Shown here: piece after piece, positions 1 to 4,634 of the stretch
Layout: every line of letters begins with the position of its first letter
Numbering within the stretch: position 1 is the stretch's first letter
From: Pseudomonadota bacterium
GTDB lineage: Bacteria; Pseudomonadota; Gammaproteobacteria; Steroidobacterales; Woeseiaceae
DNA length: 8,378 nucleotides
Direction: 5' to 3'
Assembly: GCA_022567775.1 (NCBI GenBank)
Contig: JADFGH010000085.1
Span: forward strand, 1-8,378
Program-made: the position numbers and the translations under genes
Notes under the pieces: model-generated
Seen by the model: only the letters and a program-made list of their open reading frames with translations
What the model was told of the DNA's origin: nothing
The model's database searches: none

Positions 1-164
1 GCACAAGCACGAGCCGGGCAGAGGGCGCTAGGCTGGTTTTTAAGCAGCTAGTGCGTAGTTGTCGTCGTTGGCAACTATAAGTGTTACAGCTGGATTTACG
101 AGGTGATCTGTCCCTCGGCATGCACCCGGAGTTTCGCGACCCGCGTCGAAACCAAGTCACCCCC
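1..164 (-). ncRNA. ssrA: tmRNA (transfer-messenger RNA), 5' part, cut by left window edge
   Basis: tmRNA rescues ribosomes stalled on broken mRNAs and tags the unfinished protein for proteolysis, working with SmpB. On the minus strand the sequence begins GGGGGTGACTTGG, typical of the tRNA-like 5' acceptor end. The conserved TTTCGACGCGGGTCGCGAAAC and GGTGCATGCCGAGG blocks follow. The resume codon is GCC, and the tag frame reads ANDDNYALAA followed by TAA. After it comes an AACCAGCCTAGCGCCCTCTG stretch resembling the post-tag region of gammaproteobacterial tmRNAs. The mature 5' end is placed at 164 by homology, not mapped. The 3' half, with the tRNA-like T arm and CCA end, lies outside the window. 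The same tag is known from Pseudomonas. The identification rests on several independent conserved blocks and is close to certain. Confidence 0.96.
40..72 (-). other. tmRNA proteolysis-tag reading frame (ANDDNYALAA, stop)
   Basis: Read on the minus strand from 72 to 40, the codons GCC AAC GAC GAC AAC TAC GCA CTA GCT GCT TAA encode ANDDNYALAA and a stop. The C-terminal ALAA is the degron read by ClpXP and ClpAP in the known system. The TATAGTT just upstream matches the position-setting element before the resume codon in other tmRNAs. Confidence 0.95.
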
Positions 165-188
165 GGTTACCGGAAATCCGGTACAGAT

Positions 189-216
189 AGTGTAGGGCCA
201 GTTGCCCAAAAAACAA
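189..216 (-). promoter_or_regulatory. Candidate sigma-70 promoter of ssrA
   Basis: On the minus strand TTGTTT (216-211) is followed after 16 nt by TACACT (194-189), which matches four of six bases of the -10 consensus. Transcription would begin near 182, giving a short leader of about 18 nt before the mature 5' end at 164. Such a leader would be removed by RNase P. The -35 match is poor, so this is only a candidate. Confidence 0.4.
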
Positions 217-249
217 TCGACGTTTCCCGAATTCGCAAATAATTGCCGT

Positions 250-278
250 TTGCTACTAAAACAGAAGCAAAGTAAAAT
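250..278 (+). promoter_or_regulatory. Candidate sigma-70 promoter for the HxlR-type gene
   Basis: TTGCTA (250-255) and TAAAAT (273-278) are separated by exactly 17 nt inside an AT-rich stretch that stands out from its surroundings. They match four and five of six consensus bases. The predicted start near 285 leaves about 32 nt of leader before the ATG at 317. It lies back to back with the tmRNA promoter, so the two transcripts diverge from here. Confidence 0.5.
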
Positions 279-316
279 CGGCGCTATCAAAAACGTAGCA
301 TGGATGTGGACGCCTT

Positions 317-652
317 ATGGCACAACGGGTTCAGAACCTCAGGCGGGCGCCAACCAGCGTGCCGATGGCAAGCGCACTGGCGCTGTCAGGCCGGCGCTGG
401 GCATTCAGGATCGTGTGGGAATTAAGGGTGGGACCCCTTAGTTTCCGGGCCTTGCAGGCTGCATGCGGCACTATCTCGCCGAGCGTGCTGCAGCACAGGC
501 TCCACGGGCTGCGTGATCGGGGGATCGTGGAGAGAATTCCGCGCCTGGGCTATCGCCTGACGGCGAGCGGTGAACGGCTGTTCCAGGTATTGACCGCGCT
601 CGACAAGTGGTCCGTATGCCTGGTGAAGGACTCGCTCCAGCGTGATAAGTAA
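317..652 (+). CDS. HxlR-family winged-helix transcriptional regulator (small)
   Basis: This 111-residue protein resembles the HxlR/MarR-like DNA-binding family. Family landmarks are ALALSGRRWAFRIVWELR (residues 20-37), then GPLSFRALQAA and ISPSVLQHRLHGLRDRGIVER (helix-turn-helix and recognition helix, about 39-74). A wing follows with GYRLTASGERL, and then a C-terminal dimerisation helix around LDKWS. The N-terminal cysteine used for redox sensing by some members (HypR, QorR) is absent; the only cysteines are near positions 50 and 100. The ATG at 317 has a weak GGA element 6 nt upstream; a start at 365 would remove only the unconserved N-terminus. The gene stands alone between ssrA and smpB, which both run the opposite way, and its target is unknown. 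It is read as real because the family pattern covers almost its entire length. Confidence 0.85.
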   Translation: MAQRVQNLRRAPTSVPMASALALSGRRWAFRIVWELRVGPLSFRALQAACGTISPSVLQHRLHGLRDRGIVERIPRLGYRLTASGERLFQVLTALDKWSVCLVKDSLQRDK

Positions 653-687
653 CTTTAGAAAAAGCAGGTAAGTTACTGTAATTACAG
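648..687. repeat. Inverted repeat and 12-bp palindrome between the converging HxlR gene and smpB
   Basis: AGTAACTT (648-655) pairs perfectly with AAGTTACT (670-677) across a 14-nt loop. It overlaps a perfect 12-bp palindrome, CTGTAATTACAG (676-687), that covers the smpB stop codon. The position between two converging genes suits a bidirectional transcript end. However, the stems are AT-rich and no run of T follows on either strand, so a classical Rho-independent terminator is not supported. It could equally be a protein-binding dyad. Confidence 0.4.
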
Positions 688-1164
688 GTTAGAAGATTTG
701 AGAATCCGGGCCTTTTGCCGTTTCCAGTCGCGTTCCTTCTGGGTGGCGCGCTTGTCGTGCTGTTTCTTGCCTTTCGCAAGGCCGATTTCGAGTTTCGCCT
801 TGCCCTTGCTCCAATGCAGGTTGAGTGGCACCAGGGTGTAGCCCTTGCGTTCCACGGCACCGATTAGCCGGTCCAGTTGCTGCCGGTGCAGCAGGAGTTT
901 GCGGGTTCGTGTCGGCTCGGGGTGGATGTGTGTCGATGCCGTGGTCAGGGGCGAAATGTGGGCGCCCAGCAGCCACGCTTCTCCATTCCTTATGTGGACA
1001 TAGCTTTCCGTCAGCTGCGCACGTCCTGCGCGCAAACTCTTCACCTCCCAACCCTGCAGCATCAGGCCGGCCTCGAAGGTCTCTTCCACAAAATATTCAT
1101 GCCGTGCTTTCTTGTTGCGGGCGATGGTGGAATTTCCGGGCGTCTTTTTGCTGGTCTGGCTCAT
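682..1164 (-). CDS. smpB: SsrA-binding protein SmpB
   Basis: SmpB binds the tRNA-like domain of tmRNA, delivers it to the empty A site of stalled ribosomes, and fills the decoding centre with its C-terminal tail. The protein shows the family signature from [20 protein letters not shown] through [19 protein letters not shown] (OB-fold barrel). [32 protein letters not shown] follows, then the basic tail [13 protein letters not shown]. From the ATG at 1164 it has 160 residues, the same as E. coli SmpB. A TTG at 1182 would add six residues, but it would lie only about 5 nt after the predicted transcription start, so the ATG is preferred. Its RNA partner ssrA lies downstream on the same strand, with the HxlR-type gene in between. 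Confidence 0.97.
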   Translation of the reverse strand: MSQTSKKTPGNSTIARNKKARHEYFVEETFEAGLMLQGWEVKSLRAGRAQLTESYVHIRNGEAWLLGAHISPLTTASTHIHPEPTRTRKLLLHRQQLDRLIGAVERKGYTLVPLNLHWSKGKAKLEIGLAKGKKQHDKRATQKERDWKRQKARILKSSNL

Positions 1165-1193
1165 TTGCTGGCAGGGGTGCAAAACGGGCCGCG

Positions 1194-1199
1194 ATTATA
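1194..1199 (-). promoter_or_regulatory. smpB promoter, perfect -10 box
   Basis: The minus strand carries a perfect TATAAT at 1199-1194. The predicted transcription start near 1187 leaves a leader of about 23 nt before the smpB ATG at 1164. No good -35 box lies at 16-18 nt, so the promoter is recognised from the -10 box and its position. Confidence 0.6.
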
Positions 1200-1223
1200 C
1201 GGCAGTCCAACGCGCCTGGTCTG

Positions 1224-1252
1224 TTGTCAGCGTAATCAAATTCATCCAAAAT
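1224..1252 (+). promoter_or_regulatory. Candidate sigma-70 promoter for the symporter-ratA-ratB operon
   Basis: TTGTCA (1224-1229, five of six consensus bases) and CAAAAT (1247-1252, four of six) are 17 nt apart. The predicted start near 1259 gives a leader of about 23 nt before the ATG at 1282. It is arranged back to back with the smpB promoter within about 120 bp. Confidence 0.55.
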
Positions 1253-1281
1253 CCCGCCTTCTACGCTGTACCGAGTGGAAA

Positions 1282-2664
1282 ATGCAACAGCAAGAAGCGG
1301 CTGGACAGGCGCCGCGCACCTCATTGCACGGCCACTGGTCTTCACGCTTGGCCTTTATCCTGGCCGTGACCGGATCCGCCGTCGGCCTGGGAAATATCTG
1401 GAAGTTTCCCTACCTTGCCGGTCAGAATGGCGGCGGCGCATTCGTGCTGGTCTATTTGCTCTGCGTGTTTGTGATCGGCATGCCGGTCATGATGTCGGAA
1501 ATCCTGATTGGTCGGCGCGGCCGCAGGAATCCTGTCGCTACCATGGCTTTACTCGGCGAAGAAGAGGGCCATTCGCGCCGCTGGCAATGGGTGGGCGCTA
1601 TGGCTGTAGTGACCGGCTTGTTCATCCTGTCGTACTACAGCGTGGTAGCGGGCTGGACGCTGGCCTACGTGCAAAAGAGCATGTCCGGTGTATTTGTCGG
1701 CGCCAGTCCTGCCCAGGTCAGCGCCGTCTTTGAATCCTTTACCGGAAGTTGGGCGCAGGTCGGCATCGCCCATACTTTGTTCATGGCGGTCACCATTTTC
1801 GTCGTGGCGCGAGGCGTTGAGCGTGGACTCGAGCAAGCTGTCAAGTTCATGGTCCCCGCCTTGATTCTGTTGATGCTCATTCTTCTTGGATACTCGATAA
1901 ATAGCGGCAGTTTCGGGCTTGGCTTCAAGTTCATGTTCAGCCCGAATTTTGCCGCGTTAAGCTGGGACGGCGTACTCGCGGCAATGGGGCAGGCGTTTTT
2001 CACACTGAGTCTCGGCATGGGTGCAGTGATGGCCTACGGTGCGTATCTACCAGAGGAGACGTCGATAACGAGCACATCGGCGGTCGTGATCCTGGCAGAT
2101 ACGGCGATCGCAATTCTTGCCGGGCTGGTCATTTTCCCGCTGGTCTTCGCCAATGGTCTCAATCCCTCGGAGGGTCCCGGGCTGGTGTTCGATACATTAC
2201 CGCTCGCTTTTGGCCAGATGCGCGGCGGTGTGTTCTTCGCGACTATATTCTTTGTGCTGCTGGCGTTTGCGGCGTGGACGTCCGCGCTGGGTCTCATGGA
2301 ACCCGCCGTCGCGTGGCTCGTCGAGCACAGTCATCGTACCCGCGCGCAGGCTGCGGTCATGGTCGGTGGCCTGGTCTGGTCTGTCGGCTTCGGTACCGTC
2401 CTGTCGTTCAATGCGTTGTCGGGATTCAGGTTGTTGCGCGGCACTATTTACGACAATCTCGACTACATAACCAGCAATGTGATGTTGCCGCTCGGCGGAC
2501 TGTTAATCACCATTTTTGCAGCCTGGGTTATGTGCCGAAACTCCAGCGCCGACGAACTGGGCGGCGCCGGGGCGATCTTCAAATCGTGGCGCTTTCTCGC
2601 CCGCTATGTGGCGCCGGTGGCGATCGCGTTCATCTTCCTGCGGGCTGTTGGCGTGTTGGGCTGA
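1282..2664 (+). CDS. Sodium:neurotransmitter symporter (NSS/SNF) family transporter
   Basis: This is an inner-membrane secondary transporter of the LeuT-fold NSS family, which couples sodium entry to uptake of amino acids or related compounds; the substrate cannot be read from sequence. It has 460 residues and about 11 hydrophobic helices (near 23-40, 53-75, 103-128, 159-178, 188-208, 233-254, 264-290, 316-345, 355-375, 398-418, 440-459). That matches the 11-helix bacterial members such as MhsT rather than 12-helix LeuT. Helix 1 carries the sodium and substrate motif GSAVGLGNIWKFPYLAGQNGGG (31-52). Helix 6 has AFFTLSLGMGAVMAYGAYLP, and helix 8 has the TS pair at 333-334. The frame is open upstream to 877, but homology begins after the ATG at 1282, which also fits the predicted promoter. 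ratA starts 19 bp after the stop, so co-transcription is likely. Confidence 0.93.
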   Translation: MQQQEAAGQAPRTSLHGHWSSRLAFILAVTGSAVGLGNIWKFPYLAGQNGGGAFVLVYLLCVFVIGMPVMMSEILIGRRGRRNPVATMALLGEEEGHSRRWQWVGAMAVVTGLFILSYYSVVAGWTLAYVQKSMSGVFVGASPAQVSAVFESFTGSWAQVGIAHTLFMAVTIFVVARGVERGLEQAVKFMVPALILLMLILLGYSINSGSFGLGFKFMFSPNFAALSWDGVLAAMGQAFFTLSLGMGAVMAYGAYLPEETSITSTSAVVILADTAIAILAGLVIFPLVFANGLNPSEGPGLVFDTLPLAFGQMRGGVFFATIFFVLLAFAAWTSALGLMEPAVAWLVEHSHRTRAQAAVMVGGLVWSVGFGTVLSFNALSGFRLLRGTIYDNLDYITSNVMLPLGGLLITIFAAWVMCRNSSADELGGAGAIFKSWRFLARYVAPVAIAFIFLRAVGVLG

Positions 2665-2683
2665 TGGCCGGCCGACAATCGTA

Positions 2684-3130
2684 ATGCGCAGAGTCAAGCG
2701 AAGTGCGCTCGTACCGTACACGGCACGGGAAATGTTCGTTCTCGTCGATGATGTTGCGGCGTACCCGGAATTCCTGCCCTGGTGTAATTCTGCCGAGGTG
2801 CGTAGCCTGTCTGATGACATTATTGAAGCCACCCTGGAACTGAAAATGGGTGCGGTCAGCAAGACATTTACGACGCGCAACTTAAGGCGCGATTTTGAAT
2901 CGATCGATTTGGCGCTGCTTGGCGGTCCCTTCAAGCACCTGAGCGGAGGCTGGCGATTCAAGGATCTTGGTGATGATGGCAGCAAGGTGTCACTTGATCT
3001 CGAATTCGAATTCTCGAGCAGGCTGGCGGATATGATGTTCGGATCTTTTTTTGAAGAGGCCTGCAATTCGCTCGTTGACGCGTTCTCAAGAAGGGCTGAC
3101 GCAGTCTATGGCCGTGCAAAAAACGATTAA
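2684..3130 (+). CDS. ratA: RatA-family START/cyclase-like protein (ribosome association toxin RatA)
   Basis: In E. coli, RatA (YfjG) was described as binding 50S subunits and blocking their joining with 30S. The same helix-grip fold family includes Coq10, which binds ubiquinone, so a lipid or quinone role is also plausible. The 148-residue protein has the family N-terminus with SALVPYTAREMFVLVDDVAAYPEFLPWC (7-34). The central strand pattern and GPFKHLSGGWRF (81-92) follow, and then the C-terminal helix FGSFFEEACNSLVDAFSRRADAVYG (119-143). The length is close to E. coli RatA. The ATG at 2684 lies 19 bp after the symporter stop; no strong ribosome-binding site is seen. Its last 23 bp overlap ratB. 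The family assignment is firm; the toxin role is carried over from E. coli. Confidence 0.93.
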   Translation: MRRVKRSALVPYTAREMFVLVDDVAAYPEFLPWCNSAEVRSLSDDIIEATLELKMGAVSKTFTTRNLRRDFESIDLALLGGPFKHLSGGWRFKDLGDDGSKVSLDLEFEFSSRLADMMFGSFFEEACNSLVDAFSRRADAVYGRAKND

Positions 3131-3437
3131 AGTCGAGGTGGTTTATGCGCTGGCCGGGCGACAGGAGCTGCTTGCCATCACCATGCCGGCGGGCGCAACC
3201 GTTGCCGAGGCCATCGAGCAGTCCGGCATCGTCGGGAAGTTTCCGGAGCAGGATCTGTCAGCATGCACGCTCGGGCTATGGGGGCGCCTGGCAGACAGCG
3301 ATCATTTGCTGCAAGACGGCGATCGAATCGAGATTTACAGGCCGTTGCTTATCGATCCACGCGAAGCCCGGAGGCAGCTGGCGCTTGAGGGTAAATCAAT
3401 GGGCCATGCAAACGATAATGGGCCATGCAAACGATAA
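3108..3437 (+). CDS. ratB: RatB / RnfH-family ubiquitin-like fold protein, C-terminus altered by a tandem duplication
   Basis: RatB (YfjF, UPF0125, RnfH family) is a small beta-grasp protein of unknown biochemical role, almost always next to ratA. It is not a proven antitoxin. The 109-residue protein shows IKVEVVYALAGRQELLAITMPAGATVAEAIEQSGI (7-41) and the family-typical C-terminal block DGDRIEIYRPLLIDPREARRQ (70-90). The ATG at 3108 lies within ratA (23-bp overlap); a GTG at 3114 is the alternative start. A perfect 19-bp direct repeat (3399-3417 and 3418-3436) shifts the frame at the end. The protein now ends in MGHANDNGPCKR, whereas one copy alone would end MGHANDKGGQG at a TAA at 3451-3453. 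The conserved domain is intact, so the gene should still be functional. Confidence 0.93.
   Translation: MAVQKTIKVEVVYALAGRQELLAITMPAGATVAEAIEQSGIVGKFPEQDLSACTLGLWGRLADSDHLLQDGDRIEIYRPLLIDPREARRQLALEGKSMGHANDNGPCKR
3398..3437 (+). repeat. 19-bp perfect tandem duplication at the 3' end of ratB
   Basis: The unit ATGGGCCATGCAAACGATA occurs twice without a break (3399-3417, 3418-3436), and the 19-bp periodicity extends one base at each side. Since 19 is not a multiple of three, the second copy is read in a different frame and supplies the present ratB stop codon (TAA, 3435-3437). Confidence 0.97.
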
Positions 3438-3449
3438 AGGCGGCCAGGG

Positions 3450-3696
3450 TTAACCCGAACATTTTACGAGTGGCCGGGAATGCCGGTTTCTGTGCCGAGT
3501 GCAGCGTGATCGATCGTGTGAGATTCATAGTGGGCTACGGGTCGAGCACGATCGGGCGCGATGGGCCGGCACAGGAAGCGACAGCCCGGCAGGCGCAAAC
3601 TGTGACGCTTCGACACAAGCAGATTGCTTCTGAATCGCCTGATACATACGCCGCTTGCCATTATGGGTGCCGTCACTCGTGAATTGTTCGGGTTAA
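3450..3696. mobile_element. 247-bp non-coding segment with 23-bp terminal inverted repeats (MITE-like, or a structured RNA element)
   Basis: The segment between the converging ratB and bamE is bounded by an inverted repeat. The left end 3450-3472 and the right end 3674-3696 match at 21 of 23 positions. The outermost 12 bases, TTAACCCGAACA, and the inner ACGAGTG are exact. TTAA stands at both outer boundaries and could be a target duplication or part of the repeat. Further dyads lie inside (3487-3497 with 3567-3577; 3511-3518 with 3547-3554). No convincing gene is present: open frames here lack family resemblance and overlap both known genes. The bamE stop codon lies inside the right repeat, and the single-copy stop of ratB would lie inside the left one. 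There is no transposase, so if mobile it would depend on an enzyme elsewhere. A non-mobile structured 3' region is the alternative. The inverted repeat is certain; the mobile interpretation is tentative. Confidence 0.45.
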
Positions 3697-4022
3697 AGGT
3701 CCGGTCTGAGTTCCTGTTCCGTGATGACCTCAGAGACGTTCTCGCCCTCAAAATAGATGGATATCCAGCGCTTGAAAATTGCTTTATCCCTGCCGATACG
3801 CAGGTAATAGATATAGTCCCAGCGATTTTCGTGAAACGGATCATCAATCATCGGTGTGCCAAGCAGGAAACGAATCTGCCCGCGTGTCATCCCTACCTCT
3901 ACCTGATCAATAACCTCCTGGTCCAGCAGGTTGCCTTGCGACAATGCGGCCTGGTACACGCAGCCGCCCGCCAGCAGCAGCGCCGCTGTCAGGATCACAA
4001 TGAGGAATGGATTTTTTTGCAT
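3693..4022 (-). CDS. bamE: Outer-membrane assembly lipoprotein BamE
   Basis: BamE (SmpA) is a small lipoprotein of the BAM complex, which inserts beta-barrel proteins into the outer membrane; it interacts with BamD and phosphatidylglycerol. The 109-residue product begins with a lipoprotein signal peptide whose lipobox LAGGC puts the lipidated cysteine at residue 21. The BamE domain follows, with DQVEVGMTRGQIRFLLGTP (39-57) and the diagnostic DPFHENRWDYIYYL (61-74), then the C-terminal strand around ISIYFEGENVSEV. Length is close to the 113 residues of E. coli BamE. It is divergent from fur, a common arrangement in gammaproteobacteria. Its stop codon lies in the right inverted repeat of the 247-bp segment. 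Confidence 0.96.
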   Translation of the reverse strand: MQKNPFLIVILTAALLLAGGCVYQAALSQGNLLDQEVIDQVEVGMTRGQIRFLLGTPMIDDPFHENRWDYIYYLRIGRDKAIFKRWISIYFEGENVSEVITEQELRPDL

Positions 4023-4108
4023 TGAAACAGTCGCCAGCGCACGCAGCTTTCTTGAATTGGAAACCCTCGGGATGGGGCGTTGCAGTGGAGCGGCCTACCC
4101 AACTGGGT

Positions 4109-4115
4109 CATAATA
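4109..4115. promoter_or_regulatory. AT-rich candidate -10 region shared by divergent bamE and fur
   Basis: The bamE-fur gap (4023-4186) is GC-rich except for CATAATA at 4109-4115. It reads CATAAT toward fur and TATTAT toward bamE; each matches five of six -10 consensus bases. Neither side has a convincing -35 box at the right distance. A second TATGAT lies a little further upstream of bamE. No clear Fur box was recognised, so autoregulation cannot be claimed. Confidence 0.3.
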
Positions 4116-4186
4116 GGCGCGCATCATACCTTCTTGCCAGTATGCGCGGTAGACGCCACAGGTCGCCGGATCAAGAGGCATCATCA

Positions 4187-4606
4187 ATGTTACAGCGTCA
4201 GGAATTACGAAAGGCCGGCCTCAAGATCACGCTGCCGCGACTGAAAATTCTGGAAATTCTGGAAAACAGTGAGCCGCGGCACCAGAGCGCGGAGGACATC
4301 TACCGGCAGTTACTCGACACGGGCGAGGATATCGGCCTTGCAACGGTTTATCGCGTCCTGACCCAGTTTGAAACCGCGGGTCTCGTTAACCGCCACAATT
4401 TCGAAGGCGGGCATTCGGTTTTCGAGATGGATGATGGCAAGCACCATGATCATATGGTTTGTATTGAAACCGGTGAAGTTGTCGAATTTATGAATGACGA
4501 GATTGAGCGCATTCAAAAGGAAATCGCCAAATCGCACAATTTCGAGCTGGTTGACCACAACCTCGTGTTGTATGTCCGCCGGATCAAGACGGAATCGGAC
4601 GACTGA
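4187..4606 (+). CDS. fur: Ferric uptake regulator Fur
   Basis: Fur is the global iron-responsive repressor; with bound ferrous iron the dimer blocks iron-uptake promoters. The 139-residue protein has an N-terminal winged helix with LRKAGLKITLPRLKILEIL (7-25) and GLATVYRVLTQFETAGLV (50-67) and a C-terminal metal-binding dimer domain. Ligands corresponding to the two E. coli sites are present: H32, E80, H87, H89 and H86, D88, E107, H124. The Cys-x-x-Cys zinc site of E. coli Fur is reduced to one cysteine (C92, with threonine at 95). Pseudomonas Fur, which this protein closely resembles, shows the same. The ATG at 4187 has an AGAGG ribosome-binding site 8 nt upstream and matches family length; the frame is open further upstream, but without homology. 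Confidence 0.97.
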   Translation: MLQRQELRKAGLKITLPRLKILEILENSEPRHQSAEDIYRQLLDTGEDIGLATVYRVLTQFETAGLVNRHNFEGGHSVFEMDDGKHHDHMVCIETGEVVEFMNDEIERIQKEIAKSHNFELVDHNLVLYVRRIKTESDD

Positions 4607-4611
4607 TTCGG

Positions 4612-4634
4612 TCCGCCGGTCAGGCGGAAATTTC
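4612..4634 (+). terminator. Rho-independent-type terminator of fur
   Basis: TCCGCC (4612-4617) and GGCGGA (4623-4628) form a 6-bp GC-rich stem with the 5-nt loop GGTCA. The T-rich tail TTTCTTT follows, starting 6 nt after the fur stop codon. The loop contains the recN stop codon (4620-4622) on the other strand. The short stem and interrupted T run make it modest. It has no T run in the recN direction. Confidence 0.55.

Noticed and set aside
471..860. 129-codon minus-strand open frame overlapping smpB and the HxlR-type gene
   Set aside because: Arginine- and alanine-rich shadow frame covering two genes with clear homology.
877..1281. Upstream extension of the symporter frame by 135 codons
   Set aside because: The extension lies antisense to smpB and has no transporter homology; conserved sequence and the promoter spacing both point to the ATG at 1282.
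2684..3437. ratA-ratB as a classical toxin-antitoxin pair
   Set aside because: RatB has not been shown to neutralise RatA in E. coli, and both families are widely conserved chromosomal genes; only the family names are used.
3447..3456. Perfect palindrome GGGTTAACCC as a separate site
   Set aside because: It arises where the ratB flank meets the inverted-repeat end and is not found at the other end, so it is treated as part of the 247-bp segment boundary.
3425..3682. 85-codon plus-strand open frame inside the ratB-bamE gap
   Set aside because: It starts inside the ratB tandem repeat, has no recognisable family pattern or ribosome-binding site, and runs through the inverted-repeat segment.
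4109..4133. Possible operator dyad between bamE and fur
   Set aside because: Only the outer three base pairs match when the two halves are compared; the rest does not pair.
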